Positions 9,836 through 18,865 are shown, counted from the stretch's first letter. The stretch is DNA of 64,000 bases from Streptomyces sp. MJM8645 (GCF_001625365.1 NZ_LJJF01000001.1:2798501-2862500), one strand, 5' to 3'. Made by a program: numbers and translations. The notes: generated by a model from the sequence alone, not told the origin.

Positions 9836-11284
9836 CTACTTGTCGCTGTACGGCGCGTCGTCGTTGAACAGGCGCATGCCGGGGATGGTCAGCGTGCCGC
9901 CGAACTGGCCGGCCTGCTTGGCGGTGACCCCGGTCAGCTCCAGGTCCAGCGGGATCGGGATCGAGCCGATCAGGTCGTACAGCCAGCGCGGCAGGGTGTC
10001 CGGGGTGAGCGTGATCTCGCCCAGGTCGATCGGGATCGGCAGGCCGAGCACCTTGGAGAGGTGGCCGGACAGCCGCTCCACGTACATCGTGACCGGGCCC
10101 TTGCGCATGGTCGAGGTCGAGCCGGGGGCGCCCTTCACGTGGAAGGTCTTGCCGTTGCCCTGCAACGTCGACATGTCGAGGTTGTCGATGTCGACGGTGT
10201 CCACCACGAACTTCAGCACCCGCTTGGTGCCGGTCGGGGTCCGCACGTCGTAGACGCCGTGGAAGGCCGCGCCGTGCAGCGCCAGCCGGCTGGTCGCCAG
10301 CGTCCAGTTCTGCTGCGGGACGACGTCCCCGGTGGCGGGCGCGCCGGCGGTCAGGCCGCTGGTGTCCACCGCGCAGTTGGGGTTGGCGCTCGGCGAGGAC
10401 GACGGGGTGTCGGTGGCGGCCCCGGACGGGGTGGCGGGGGCCGTCCTCGGGCTCGCCTTGCCGCTCGGCTTCCCCGTGGTGGCGCCGGCCGGGCCACCGG
10501 CGGCGGGGGCCGTCGCGGCGGGCGAGGTCTGGTCGCCCGCCGGGGTCTGCTCGCCGCTGCCGGCGGCGGGCGGCGGGGTGCCGGGCTGTGCGTCGGCCGG
10601 GGCCCCGGTCGTCGGGGCCTGCGGCTGGGCCGGCGTCCCGGCGCGCGGGGCCGGGGCGGCCGGCGCGGGGGCCTGGGTGGTGGCCGGCGCGGGGGTGCCG
10701 GCCGACTTGGCGCTCGGCGTCGGGCTCGGTGAACCACCCGGGTCCAGCAGGTGGTTGACGCCGCCCAGGACGTCGTCGATCAGCCCGGCCCGGTGGACCG
10801 TGTCCGAACCGCCGGGGGCGGCGGAGCGGGCGGCCGACGGCGTGGTCGCCGGGGTGGTGACCGCGCCGGTCGGGGCGCCGGTCGGCGTCGCGTCGGCGCT
10901 CGGCGTACCGGCCGGCGCGGAGGGCTGCTGGGTGGGCGCGGTGGTCGGCGTCTGGGTGGGGATCGCGCTCGGCCCCGTCGAAGGCGCTGTGGAAGGCACC
11001 GTCGAGGGCGCCGTGGACGGACCGGGCGGCGGCTCGGGCAGCTCGCTCTTGGGGACGGGCGTCTCCAGCGGCGCGACGTCCGGCACGGTGGCGGGCGCGG
11101 TACCGCAGGGCTTGCCCGCCGTGGACTCGGCGACGGCCGGGTTGGGGGTGTACGCGGCGGCCATCAGCAGCGCCGTCGGCACCGCGGCCATCGCCAGCGC
11201 GCGGCCTCTCAGCCGGACCCGGACGGGCGTGCGCGGCGCCGCGTGTCGACCGGCGCGCTGCGGTTGGTCCTCCGACGCGCTCAC
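9836..11284 (-). CDS. Secreted or membrane-anchored Pro/Thr-rich protein, third gene of DUF6230 operon
   Basis: 482 residues, function unknown. A short basic N-terminus leads into a hydrophobic segment (about residues 27-50, LAMAAVPTALLMAAA), i.e. a signal peptide or anchor. A long Pro/Ser/Thr/Ala linker follows (about 60-300), then a cysteine-containing C-terminal domain of about 180 residues rich in beta-type patterns (FVVDTVDIDNLDMSTLQG, GLPIPIDLGEITLTP, IPIPLDLELTGVTA). The GTG at 11284 overlaps the DUF6114 stop (GTGA), so the open frame further upstream is not coding. The linker suggests the folded domain is displayed in or beyond the cell wall. Confidence 0.8.
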   Translation of the reverse strand: MSASEDQPQRAGRHAAPRTPVRVRLRGRALAMAAVPTALLMAAAYTPNPAVAESTAGKPCGTAPATVPDVAPLETPVPKSELPEPPPGPSTAPSTVPSTAPSTGPSAIPTQTPTTAPTQQPSAPAGTPSADATPTGAPTGAVTTPATTPSAARSAAPGGSDTVHRAGLIDDVLGGVNHLLDPGGSPSPTPSAKSAGTPAPATTQAPAPAAPAPRAGTPAQPQAPTTGAPADAQPGTPPPAAGSGEQTPAGDQTSPAATAPAAGGPAGATTGKPSGKASPRTAPATPSGAATDTPSSSPSANPNCAVDTSGLTAGAPATGDVVPQQNWTLATSRLALHGAAFHGVYDVRTPTGTKRVLKFVVDTVDIDNLDMSTLQGNGKTFHVKGAPGSTSTMRKGPVTMYVERLSGHLSKVLGLPIPIDLGEITLTPDTLPRWLYDLIGSIPIPLDLELTGVTAKQAGQFGGTLTIPGMRLFNDDAPYSDK

Positions 11285-11922
11285 CGCGCCTCCTTCGGGT
11301 CCACGGCGACGGCCTGCTCGTTCGACACGGCCTGTGCGGGCAGCTTCGCGGTGGGCGCTTCGGCGGCCGCGGGCTCGGTGGCGACGCTCCCGGCGACGAC
11401 CGCGGTCTCGGCGACGGCGGCCTCGGAGGCAGGGGTTTCGGAGGCGAGGGCCTCGGGAGCAGGGGCCTCGGTGGCGACGCTCGCGGCGACGGCGGCCTCG
11501 GCCGCCTTCGGCTCCGGCAGCGGCGCCCAGGACGCCATCAGACCGCCGCCGATCAGACCCGGCAGCAGCGCCAGGCCGAACCCGGCCAGGTTGGAGACCG
11601 GGATCGAGACCAGCGTCAGCAGGGTGGTGGCGACTCCCGCGAATACCCGCACGGTCGGCTGGAACCACGCGGTCAGCCCGAGCACGATCAGCAGCACGCC
11701 GATGATCAGCGATCCGGCGCCCGCCGTGGTGGCCATGGCCACCGTCATGCCGCCCAACGAGAGCTTGGCGTACGGGAAGTACATGATCGGGACGCCGGCG
11801 ATCATGGCCAGCAGGCCGCCGTAGTACGGCCGCGTCCGACGGAAGGTACGGAACACCCGGCGCAGCCACTGGACGGGGTTCTCGTGCTCGGCGGGCCGGA
11901 ATGAGGCAAGGGCGCTGGACAC
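11281..11922 (-). CDS. DUF6114 integral membrane protein
   Basis: 213 residues with three or four hydrophobic segments between about residues 30 and 140 (YYGGLLAMIAGVPIMYFPYA, MATTAGAGSLIIGVLLIVLG, a third from about VFAGVATTLLTLVSIPV) and an Ala/Glu-rich cytoplasmic or periplasmic tail (residues 145-213, low complexity). N-terminal FRPAEHENPVQWLRRVFRTFRRTRP is basic and amphipathic. GTG at 11922 is preceded by GAGGAG. Middle gene of a three-gene operon with the DUF6230 protein and the Pro/Thr-rich protein. I assign DUF6114 from recalled family features. Confidence 0.8.
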   Translation of the reverse strand: MSSALASFRPAEHENPVQWLRRVFRTFRRTRPYYGGLLAMIAGVPIMYFPYAKLSLGGMTVAMATTAGAGSLIIGVLLIVLGLTAWFQPTVRVFAGVATTLLTLVSIPVSNLAGFGLALLPGLIGGGLMASWAPLPEPKAAEAAVAASVATEAPAPEALASETPASEAAVAETAVVAGSVATEPAAAEAPTAKLPAQAVSNEQAVAVDPKEAR

Positions 11923-12054
11923 GGTGCAGCTCCTCGATGGTGTGAACGAGGGATGGACGAGACACGGGATCCGGCGACGGCACACGCGCCGCCACCGGTC
12001 CCTCAGGTGCCGTCGGGGCGGCGGACCGGGCCCGGTCCGCCGCCCGTCAACGGC

Positions 12055-12717
12055 CTAGTAGCACTCGCCGGTGCCGTCGGTGTGCAGCGCGAGCTTCAGG
12101 CCGGGGAGCTTGAAGGTGCCGGCCGAGGTGGCCCAGGCGGTCTGCTGCACGTTGTACAGGTCGGCCTTGTCGGCGGCCTGGGCGAAGCCGGTCGCGCCGG
12201 ACGGCAGGCCGCCGAGCTTGGACTTCCAGCCCTGGGTGGCCTCGCCCTTGAGGGTCGAGGCGTCCTGGCCGATGTTGATGTTGGTGAACTCGGCGTCCGC
12301 GTTCAGCTGGTCGAGGTCGATCAGCAGGTTCTTGGCGTAGACCTGCTTCTTGACGTCGTCGCTGTTGCCCGCCTCCAGGCGAAGGACGATCTTGGGCAGC
12401 TTCCACGGCAGGCCGGGGATGACGTTGGGGTCGGTCACCACCGACTGGCAGAGGCCCTTGATGGTGGCCTCGTCGAAGGCCGAGACGGCAACCGGGTGCG
12501 GAGTGCCGTTCACCTCGGCGTCGATCGAGCCGAACTGGGCGAAGTTCTTGCCGTGCAGCTCCGGCGTGGTGACCTTGAAGCTCTGGCCGGAGACGCTGAA
12601 CGAAGCCGCCAGCGCGTTGTTGGCCATGGCGGCGCCGACCATCGCGGTGGCCGCGATGCTCGGCACCATCACCAGGGCGAAGCGCTTCCAGCGGGTCTTG
12701 CCGTAGGTCTGGGACAT
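12055..12717 (-). CDS. DUF6230 family secreted/surface protein
   Basis: 220 residues. N-terminal hydrophobic segment (RFALVMVPSIAATAMVGAAMA, about 12-32) ending in ANNALAAS looks like a signal peptide or anchor; the rest is a soluble domain (FSVSGQSFKVTTPELHG ... CLHTDG-like end GTGECY) with two cysteines that could pair. ATG at 12717 has AAGGAGG 7 bp upstream, so the longer open frame to 13047 is rejected. Such proteins are sometimes named cholesterol-esterase-like, but no catalytic triad is visible. First gene of the trio; separated from DUF6114 by about 130 bp. Confidence 0.8.
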   Translation of the reverse strand: MSQTYGKTRWKRFALVMVPSIAATAMVGAAMANNALAASFSVSGQSFKVTTPELHGKNFAQFGSIDAEVNGTPHPVAVSAFDEATIKGLCQSVVTDPNVIPGLPWKLPKIVLRLEAGNSDDVKKQVYAKNLLIDLDQLNADAEFTNINIGQDASTLKGEATQGWKSKLGGLPSGATGFAQAADKADLYNVQQTAWATSAGTFKLPGLKLALHTDGTGECY

Positions 12718-13270
12718 GCGAGTCCTCCTTCTAGGACGTACATCTCCGGCTCCCCGGCGGCGCGCCCGCGCCGGTGGGGGACTGGGATGGGAGAGAGCTA
12801 CGTCCTCGGTAGCGGAGAGCGCCTTGGGCGTCGTCGGACGCGGGAGCGGCCGGCACACAGCGGCACTCCCGTCCCTCCACCGGCCGTCCTTGCGGGGCGG
12901 CGGGCAGGACCGACGACATCGGCGATCACCCCCGAGCGACAACCAGCGACCGCGCAGGGCCGCGCGGCCGGTCGAAGGACAGGAACCGCCGTGGGACCGC
13001 GGATACCCCCCTGCCCTCCCTACCGCCGACCGGGGCCGGCGGATCACCCGGTGGGGATCCCGCGCTCCACGTGGCCGACCGGATCGGAGGGTGTGGAGTC
13101 AGGGACCGGGCGTCGCCGATCGTGCTCGAATCCCGGGCGAAGCACAAGAGGTTCCTTACTGACGGGTAATGCAACACCCGACGGCGTTGACCACGGAATC
13201 GGCGTGGCATGCACCGTGCGTGACGTCATGAAGGAAACGTGACGAAGAAATCCGCCGGAAACACGAATGA
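12718..13270. other. Long leader/promoter region of the DUF6230 operon, no gene seen
   Basis: About 550 bp without a supported gene. Small open frames here lack start sites and family-like sequence. It holds the TetR-type motif at 13156-13169 and presumably the operon promoter. Confidence 0.6.
13156..13169. promoter_or_regulatory. TetR-type operator motif (site A)
   Basis: TTACTGACGGGTAA matches TTACT-N4-RGTAA at all ten defined positions. It lies about 440 bp upstream of the DUF6230 gene. Related sites occur at 14764, 29393 and 30132 in this window. Confidence 0.5.
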
Positions 13271-13313
13271 AACACCCGTGGACAGTCACCAAGTGTGACT
13301 GTCCACGGGTGTT
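13271..13313 (-). terminator. Terminator of the thioredoxin-TPR gene
   Basis: A perfect 19-bp stem (13271-13289 with 13295-13313) with a 5-base loop. On the minus strand it is followed by a T-rich stretch (TTTCATTCGTGTTT), and it lies 124 bp after the minus-strand gene ending at 13437. Confidence 0.8.
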
Positions 13314-13436
13314 GTCAAGATTTGGTAAACCTCTGTCCGGTTGACCGGATTGTCGCCAAATCACCCGGCGACACCGCAGGTCATCCGCCGTGCCAGGATC
13401 CGCCCGGGACCGGCCGGGCCCGGACCGGAGGGGGCG

Positions 13437-14429
13437 TCAGAACAGCACGCGCGCCAGCGCGGTGCGGGCCGCGGTGACCCGCGGGTCCTCCGGGCCGATC
13501 ACCTCGAACAACTCCAGCAGGCGCAGCCGGGCGGCGTCCCGGTCCTCACCGGCGGTCCGGCCGACGGTGTCCACCAGCCGGCCGAAGGCGTCCTCGACGT
13601 GACCGCCCACCAGGTCCAGGTCGGCCGCCCGCAGCTGGGCCTCGACGTCCTTCGGGTCGGCCGCGGCCGCGGCGCGGACGGCCTGCGGGTCCACGCTCTC
13701 GATCCGCTGCAGCAGTTCGGCCTGGGCGAGGCCCAGCCTGGCCTCGGTGTTGCCCGGCTGGTCGGCCAGCACGTTCCGGTAGGCCTGGACGGCGCCGCCC
13801 AGGTCGCCGCTGTCCAGCGCGTCGTGCGCGGCGGCCAGGGCCGGGTCCTCCGGCCGCTGCGGGGCGGCGTCCGGCGCCTCGCCCGGAGCCCCGGCGCCGC
13901 CGACCACGCCGAAGCGCTGCTCGGCGACCAGGATCAGCTGGTCCAGCACCTTGCGGACGTTGGCCGCGCTCTCGGCGCCCTGGAACAGCGGCACCAACTG
14001 GCCGGCCACCACGGCCATCACGGCCGGGATGCCCTGGATGCCGAACTGCTGGGAGATCAGCGGGTTGGCGTCCACGTCGATCTTGGCGAGCACGAACCGG
14101 CCGGCGTACTCCTCGGCCAGGCCCTCCAGGATCGGGCTGAGCTGCTTGCAGGGGCCGCACCACTCAGCCCAGAAGTCGATGACGACCGGCACTTCGGTGG
14201 AGCGCTGGACGACCTCGGACTCAAAGGTGTCCTCGGTGACGTCGATGACGAGCGCGTAGGCGGACTGCTCGGGGGCGACTCCGGCCGCTTCGTCGGCGGC
14301 CGCCTGGCGGGCCCGCTCGACCCGGGCCTGCTCGGCCTTCTGGGCAGCCTCGCCGGCTGCCTTCACTGCGGCGAGGTCGACCGCACCGCGCAGGGCGGAG
14401 CTGTTGAGACGCGAATTCCGTGGCTGCAT
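13437..14429 (-). CDS. Co-chaperone YbbN-type thioredoxin with TPR domain
   Basis: 330 residues. An Ala/Glu/Arg-rich N-terminal helix (about 1-55), then a thioredoxin domain with the intact WCGPC redox motif (FWAEWCGPCKQLSPIL, about residue 92) and cis-Pro region GIQGIPAVM, then a helical tetratricopeptide-like C-terminal half (ALDSGDLGGAVQAYRNVLADQPGNTEARLGLAQAELL). This is the YbbN/CnoX-like architecture. ATG at 14429 has GGAGG about 8 bp upstream; the frame continues to 14591 but without support. Transcribed alone and terminated at 13271-13313. Confidence 0.88.
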   Translation of the reverse strand: MQPRNSRLNSSALRGAVDLAAVKAAGEAAQKAEQARVERARQAAADEAAGVAPEQSAYALVIDVTEDTFESEVVQRSTEVPVVIDFWAEWCGPCKQLSPILEGLAEEYAGRFVLAKIDVDANPLISQQFGIQGIPAVMAVVAGQLVPLFQGAESAANVRKVLDQLILVAEQRFGVVGGAGAPGEAPDAAPQRPEDPALAAAHDALDSGDLGGAVQAYRNVLADQPGNTEARLGLAQAELLQRIESVDPQAVRAAAAADPKDVEAQLRAADLDLVGGHVEDAFGRLVDTVGRTAGEDRDAARLRLLELFEVIGPEDPRVTAARTALARVLF

Positions 14430-14763
14430 GGCACCATCCTCCCCCGTCCGCGCCGCCTGCGGGCAACCAACCTCGGGAAAGTCGCCCCGCGCGGGCCGCG
14501 CGGCGCGGATTCCCGGGCGCGGTGGCCCTCCCCCGGTAGCCTGAACCGTTCGGCGCGGATCCCCACCCGCGCCCGCGCCGCCCCGTCCCACGGGTGCGGC
14601 GCCTGGTTGTCACTGCTTTCGCTACGAGTCGTAGCGTAACTGGAGCCGGGGTCCCGGCCGCAAGCCCCACCGGCGGTTCCGCGACGTGACCTGCCCCACT
14701 TTCCGGGGCGGCCCGGCTGCCCGAACGGGCGAACAGCCGCTACCGTTACCAGCCCCACCCATG

Positions 14764-14777
14764 TTACTCACCAGTAG
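14764..14777. promoter_or_regulatory. TetR-type operator motif (site B), probably autoregulatory
   Basis: TTACTCACCAGTAG: five-base arms TTACT/AGTAR around a 4-base spacer, placed 17 bp before the TetR start codon and just before the ribosome binding site. Confidence 0.65.
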
Positions 14778-14794
14778 AGCGCAAGGAGGCCCGG

Positions 14795-15484
14795 TTGCCG
14801 GCCCCCCAGCCCCCCGCGAACCCGGACGTCACGGGCCCGGAGACCGCGGACGGCCCCGCCCCCTCGGCGGGTGCCACGACCAGGGCCAAGGGGCGCCCGC
14901 GCAGTGCCGCCGCCGACCGCGCCATCCTCGACGCCACCCGCGAGGCCCTCGCCGAACTCGGCTGGGGCGGGCTGACCATGGGCCACGTCGCGACCCGCGC
15001 CAAGGTCGCCAAGACCACCCTCTACCGCCGCTGGCCGTCCAAGAACGAACTCGTGGTGGACGCCGTCGCCAGCCTCTTCGACGACCTGGTGATGCCCGAC
15101 CTCGGCAGCCTGCGGGCCGACATCGAGGCGGTGGTCGCCCAGTTCGCCGACCTGCTGGCCCGCCCCGAGACCCAGGCCGCGCTGCTCGCGCTGTTCGCCG
15201 AGGGCACCCGCGACCCGCACCTGCGCCGCCGGATCCGGGAGGCCATCGTCGACCCGCAGAAGCGCCTGGTCCGGCAGGGCCGGGCGGCCGCCCAGACGCG
15301 CGGCGAACTCGCCCCGGACGCCGACCCGCGGACGGCCCGCGAGGAGATCGACATCATCTTCGACACCATCGCCGGGACGGTCGAGCACCGCGTCCTGGTC
15401 AGCGGCGAGCCGATCACCGCCGACTGGACCCGCCGCTTCACCAACCTGCTGCTCGGCCCCTTCCCCAGCCTGCTGGGCGACTGA
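14795..15484 (+). CDS. TetR-family transcriptional regulator
   Basis: 229 residues. After a Pro-rich N-terminal tail and basic patch (TTRAKGRPRS) comes the TetR helix-turn-helix, ILDATREALAELGWGGLTMG followed by HVATRAKVAKTTLYRRWPSKNEL (about residues 45-88). The C-terminal ligand domain is of the TetR_C type with DPHLRRRIREAIVDPQKRL. TTG start at 14795 is preceded by AAGGAGG at about 7 bp. Convergent with icmA. An inverted repeat in its own 5' region suggests autorepression; acyl-CoA-type ligands are possible given its neighbours, but this is inference. Confidence 0.88.
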   Translation: MPAPQPPANPDVTGPETADGPAPSAGATTRAKGRPRSAAADRAILDATREALAELGWGGLTMGHVATRAKVAKTTLYRRWPSKNELVVDAVASLFDDLVMPDLGSLRADIEAVVAQFADLLARPETQAALLALFAEGTRDPHLRRRIREAIVDPQKRLVRQGRAAAQTRGELAPDADPRTAREEIDIIFDTIAGTVEHRVLVSGEPITADWTRRFTNLLLGPFPSLLGD

Positions 15485-15496
15485 GCGCATGGCGAA

Positions 15497-15531
15497 GCCG
15501 CCCCGCACGAAGAAGCTCCGTACGGGGCGGC
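15497..15531. terminator. Bidirectional terminator between TetR and icmA
   Basis: Stem GCCGCCCCG (15497-15505) pairs with CGGGGCGGC (15523-15531) in the 60-bp gap between the two convergent genes. Confidence 0.7.
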
Positions 15532-15544
15532 CCACCGGCACGTC

Positions 15545-17230
15545 CTAGAAGGACGCGTTCTCCCGGTACGTCCCCCACTCCTCGCGCAGCGCGTTGCAGA
15601 TCTCGCCCAGGGTCGCCTCGGCGCGCACCGCGTCCAGCATCGGCGGGATCATCGACTCGCCCGAGCGCGCGGCCGCCAGCATGGCGTCCAGCCCGGCCCG
15701 CACCGCCGCCTCGTCCCGGGCCTCCTTGCGCTCGCGCAGCACCCGCACCTGCTCGCGTTCGACCTCGTGGCTGACCCGCAGGATCTCCAGTTCGGGGGTG
15801 ACGCTGCGCGGGTGGCAGTTGACGCCGACCACGCGCTTGTCCCCCTTCTCCACCGACTGCTGGTACTGGAAGGCCGCCTCGGCGATCTCGCCGGTGAACC
15901 AGCCCTCCTCGATCCCGCGCAGGATGCCGGAGGTGATCGGGCCGATCCCGTGGTCCTCGCGGCCCTTGTCGAGGATCCGCTGGAAGATCGCCTCGGCCTG
16001 CTGCTCGATCCGGTCGGTGAGCGCCTCGACGTACCAGGAACCGCCCAGCGGGTCGGCCACGTTGGCGACGCCGGTCTCCTCCATCAGCACCTGCTGGGTG
16101 CGCAGGGCGATCTCGGCTGCCTGCTCGGAGGGCAGCGCCAGGGTCTCGTCCAGGGCGTTGGTGTGCAGCGAGTTGGTGCCGCCGAGCACCGCGGACAGCG
16201 CCTCCACGGCGGTGCGGACCACGTTGTTGTACGGCTGCTGCGCGGTCAGCGAGACGCCGGCGGTCTGGGTGTGGAAGCGCAGCCACTGCGCCTTGTCGGT
16301 CTTGGCGCCGAAGCGGTCGCGCATCCAGCGGGCCCAGATCCGGCGCGCGGCGCGGAACTTGGCGATCTCCTCGAAGAAGTCCAGGTGCGCGTCGAAGAAG
16401 AAGGACAGGCCGGGCGCGAAGACGTCCACGTCCAGGCCCCGGGACAGGCCCAGTTCGACGTAGGCGAAGCCGTCGGCGAGGGTGTACGCGAGCTCCTGCG
16501 CGGCCGTCGCCCCGGCCTCGCGGATGTGGTAGCCGGAGACGGACAGCGGCTTGTACGCGGGGATGCCCTGGGCGCAGTACGCCATCAGGTCGCCGATCAG
16601 CCGCAGGTGCGGCTCGGGGGCGAAGAGCCACTCCTTCTGGGCGATGTACTCCTTGAAGATGTCCGTCTGCAGGGTGCCGTTGAGCACCGCCGGGTCGACG
16701 CCCTGGCGTTCGGCGGCGACCAGGTACATGCAGAAGATCGGGACGGCCGGGCCGCTGATCGTCATCGAGGTGGTGACCTCGCCGAGCGGGATGCCGTTGA
16801 ACAGCACCTCCATGTCGGCGGCCGAGTCGATGGCGACGCCGCAGTGGCCCACCTCGCCGAGCGACTTGGCGTCGTCGGAGTCGTAGCCCATCAGGGTGGG
16901 CATGTCGAAGGCGACCGAGAGGCCGCCGCCGCCCGCCTCCAGGATCATCCGGTAGCGCTCGTTGGTCTGCTGCGCGTTGCCGAAGCCGGCGAACTGGCGG
17001 ATGGTCCAGGTGCGGCCCCGGTAGCCGGTCGGGTGCAGCCCTCGGGTGAAGGGGTACTCGCCCGGCCAGCCGATCCGCTCGAAGCCCTCGACGGCCTGCC
17101 CGGGGGCGGGCCCGTACATCGGCTCGACCTCGTCGCCGGACAGGGTGGTGAAGTCCGCGTCCCGCTTGCGGGCGCTGTCGTACCGCTGCTGCCAGCGCTG
17201 CCGTCCGCGCTCGATCTCCTCGGCGTCCAT
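15545..17230 (-). CDS. icmA: Isobutyryl-CoA mutase large subunit (acyl-CoA mutase family)
   Basis: Rearranges isobutyryl-CoA and n-butyryl-CoA with adenosylcobalamin, linking valine breakdown to butyrate and polyketide precursors. 561 residues holding only the TIM-barrel substrate domain ([31 protein letters not shown]..., [21 protein letters not shown]); no DxHxxG cobalamin domain, so it needs a separate IcmB-type small subunit, which is not in this window. The chosen ATG at 17230 gives [18 protein letters not shown], like known IcmA starts; a GTG at 17266 would add 12 residues. A paired operator lies just upstream. Confidence 0.9.
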   Translation of the reverse strand: MDAEEIERGRQRWQQRYDSARKRDADFTTLSGDEVEPMYGPAPGQAVEGFERIGWPGEYPFTRGLHPTGYRGRTWTIRQFAGFGNAQQTNERYRMILEAGGGGLSVAFDMPTLMGYDSDDAKSLGEVGHCGVAIDSAADMEVLFNGIPLGEVTTSMTISGPAVPIFCMYLVAAERQGVDPAVLNGTLQTDIFKEYIAQKEWLFAPEPHLRLIGDLMAYCAQGIPAYKPLSVSGYHIREAGATAAQELAYTLADGFAYVELGLSRGLDVDVFAPGLSFFFDAHLDFFEEIAKFRAARRIWARWMRDRFGAKTDKAQWLRFHTQTAGVSLTAQQPYNNVVRTAVEALSAVLGGTNSLHTNALDETLALPSEQAAEIALRTQQVLMEETGVANVADPLGGSWYVEALTDRIEQQAEAIFQRILDKGREDHGIGPITSGILRGIEEGWFTGEIAEAAFQYQQSVEKGDKRVVGVNCHPRSVTPELEILRVSHEVEREQVRVLRERKEARDEAAVRAGLDAMLAAARSGESMIPPMLDAVRAEATLGEICNALREEWGTYRENASF

Positions 17231-17280
17231 GACCCCGAACTCCGCTCCGTACGGCCGCCACGGCACCGGGGCGGCACAGC

Positions 17281-17320
17281 TATTAGGACGTCCTACTAAT
17301 TTACTCGGGCGTCCTAGTAG
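17281..17320. promoter_or_regulatory. Paired operator upstream of icmA
   Basis: TAGGACGTCCTA (17284-17295) is a perfect palindrome. The decamer CGTCCTACTA (17289-17298) recurs as CGTCCTAGTA (17310-17319) exactly 21 bp away, two helical turns. The block is AT-rich and lies 50-90 bp before the icmA ATG, so a dimer pair binding on one DNA face is likely. Confidence 0.7.
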
Positions 17321-17366
17321 CTGTCGATGGATGCCGGGGTCGAAACGCCGGGGGCCAAAAACGCGC

Positions 17367-17398
17367 AGTGCCCCTTCCCCCGCGGGGGAAGGGGCACT
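17367..17398 (-). terminator. Terminator of DUF3817 gene
   Basis: A 32-bp perfect palindrome with arms AGTGCCCCTTCCCCCG. On the minus strand it is followed by GCGCGTTTTT, giving a classical T-tract 15 bp after the stop of the gene ending at 17414. Confidence 0.9.
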
Positions 17399-17413
17399 CG
17401 CCGGGGCGTCGGA

Positions 17414-17764
17414 TCAGACGCCGGCGGGCTGGCGGGCGTCGCCGCCGGCCGGGAGCCGCTCGGCGGCCTCGCGGACCACCTTGCGCTCGAAGACGAAGGA
17501 GGCGAACGGGATGCAGCCGGCGGCCAGGGTCAGGATCATCCGGCCGAGCGGCCACTTCAGCTTCTGCCCGAGCAGGAAGGTCACCACGAAGTACCCGATG
17601 TACAGGTAGCCGTGCAGCATCGCGACGTACGTGGTCAGGTCCTCGGCCGCGTCGAAGCCGTACTTCGCGACCATGAAGCCGCAGAACACCAGCAGGGCCA
17701 CACCGGTCGCAATGGCCAGGGCCCGGTACCAGCCCAGCAGGGGGGTCGCCTTCATACTCTTCAT
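17414..17764 (-). CDS. DUF3817 small integral membrane protein
   Basis: About 116 residues with three predicted membrane segments (ALAIATGVALLVFCGFMVA, TYVAMLHGYLYIGYFVVTFLLG, GRMILTLAAGCIPFASFVF) and a His in the second (MLHGYLYI) as is typical of the family. Function unknown. Two nearby ATGs (17764 MKSMKATPLL, 17755 MKATPLLGWYR) are possible; GAGG sits 2 bp before the first and about 11 bp before the second. A paralogue with MGMVHGILFILYVV lies at 22653-22964. Confidence 0.85.
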   Translation of the reverse strand: MKSMKATPLLGWYRALAIATGVALLVFCGFMVAKYGFDAAEDLTTYVAMLHGYLYIGYFVVTFLLGQKLKWPLGRMILTLAAGCIPFASFVFERKVVREAAERLPAGGDARQPAGV

Positions 17765-17832
17765 CGCCTCGTTCGGCAGGGATCGACCGGTACGCCCGGA
17801 TCCGCGCACCGCTCCCACGAGGGTAGCCGTCC

Positions 17833-18372
17833 TCACGGCCGCTCCGGCGCAGCCCCCTCGCCCCGGTCGTCGGTGAAGTCGCCGGCGGCGATCCGCAACG
17901 GCCTGAGCAGTTCGAACACCTGCCGACACTGCTCGGTGTCGTACTCCTCCAGCCCGAACTCCATCGCCATGAGTTCCCGGGTGGCCTCCTCGACCGTCTC
18001 GCGGCCGCGGCCGGTGATCGCGGCGAGCACGCCGCGGCCGTCCAGCGGGTTGGGGCGGCGGGCGACCAGGCCGGCCCGCTCCAGCCGGTCGACGGTGTTG
18101 GTGACGCTGGTCGGGTGGACCATGAGCCGCTCGCCGATCTTGGACAGCGAGAGCTCGCCGGTCCGGCTGAAGGTCAGCAGCACCAGCGCCTCGTACCGGG
18201 CGAAGGTCAGCCCGTACGGCTTGAGCACCGCGTCGACCCGGGAGAGCAGGATCTGGTGGGCTCGCATGATCGAGGTGATCGCCGCCATCGAGGGGACCCC
18301 GCCCCAGCGGCGGGTCCAGAGCTCGTCGGCGCGGGCGATCGGGTCGAAGTCGAGGGCTAGGGGCTTGGGCAC
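17833..18372 (-). CDS. MarR-family transcriptional regulator
   Basis: 179 residues with the winged-helix core: ITSIMRAHQILLSRVDAVLKPYGLTFARYEALVLL, recognition region LSKIGERLMVHPTSVTNTVDRLERAGLVARR, and wing GRGVLAAITGRG. GTG at 18372 is taken because orthologues begin PKPL/PKSL..FDPIARADE; AAGGAG directly abuts the GTG, so initiation may be unusual or leaderless. The frame open further upstream (to 18609) is not supported. Ends 69 bp upstream of the DUF3817 start on the same strand, so co-transcription is possible. Confidence 0.87.
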   Translation of the reverse strand: MPKPLALDFDPIARADELWTRRWGGVPSMAAITSIMRAHQILLSRVDAVLKPYGLTFARYEALVLLTFSRTGELSLSKIGERLMVHPTSVTNTVDRLERAGLVARRPNPLDGRGVLAAITGRGRETVEEATRELMAMEFGLEEYDTEQCRQVFELLRPLRIAAGDFTDDRGEGAAPERP

Positions 18373-18865
18373 CTCCTTACCGTACCGGCGGACGGGACGG
18401 GTGCTACCAGCCGTCCTGATGGTGGACAAGCGCGACGCGTGGCGGGAACCCGCCAAAAGGGCGGCCAGGTCCATACCAGGACATTGCACCGGTGTGAATG
18501 CACGGCAACGGGAGCGGGGCGCAGCGGAGTTGACGGCCGATCGGTCCGCAGCCGCACTATCAGGCCTCGGTTCGGATGGTAACCCGCTGAAAGGCAGGGT
18601 GATTCGCACCTTTTGTCCGCCCGTTCACAATCCTTCCGGCTGGCGGGACTTGGCCAATTCATGAGCAAGACCTGTCATTTGATTTGCTCGATTGTCATGC
18701 TTTCCGCCAACCCCGTCCGGTAGCCACCACCCCCACCCACCGGTGGCTCGCCGCTCGACCGCACGGGGTCCGCACGTCAGCGCCCGTCCCGCCCCTCAGG
18801 TGCCGACCCCGGCCCCCGGGACGAGGCGCGACCGCCCACACGCGGTTACCCGGAAGGACTCGTCC
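18373..18865. other. Divergent promoter region MarR / metalloprotease 1
   Basis: About 490 bp without a supported gene. It contains the MarR promoter toward the left and, from 18650, a block that is conserved in front of the second protease gene (GGCCAATTC, then two TGTCAT boxes). Confidence 0.6.
18673..18698 (+). promoter_or_regulatory. Protease-1 upstream direct repeat TGTCAT-N14-TGTCAT
   Basis: TGTCAT at 18673 and 18693, 20 bp apart, in an AT-rich patch about 170 bp before the start codon. The same pair with the same spacing stands before protease 2 (20722-20747), within otherwise diverged flanks. Confidence 0.6.

Noticed and set aside
12926..13210. 94-codon minus-strand frame upstream of the DUF6230 gene
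   Set aside because: Arg/Pro/Ser-rich, no ribosome site, no family match; the area looks like leader DNA.
17414..17929. Longer DUF3817 protein starting at 17929
   Set aside because: The extra N-terminal residues overlap the MarR gene end and do not resemble the family; the membrane protein begins at MKSMKATP.
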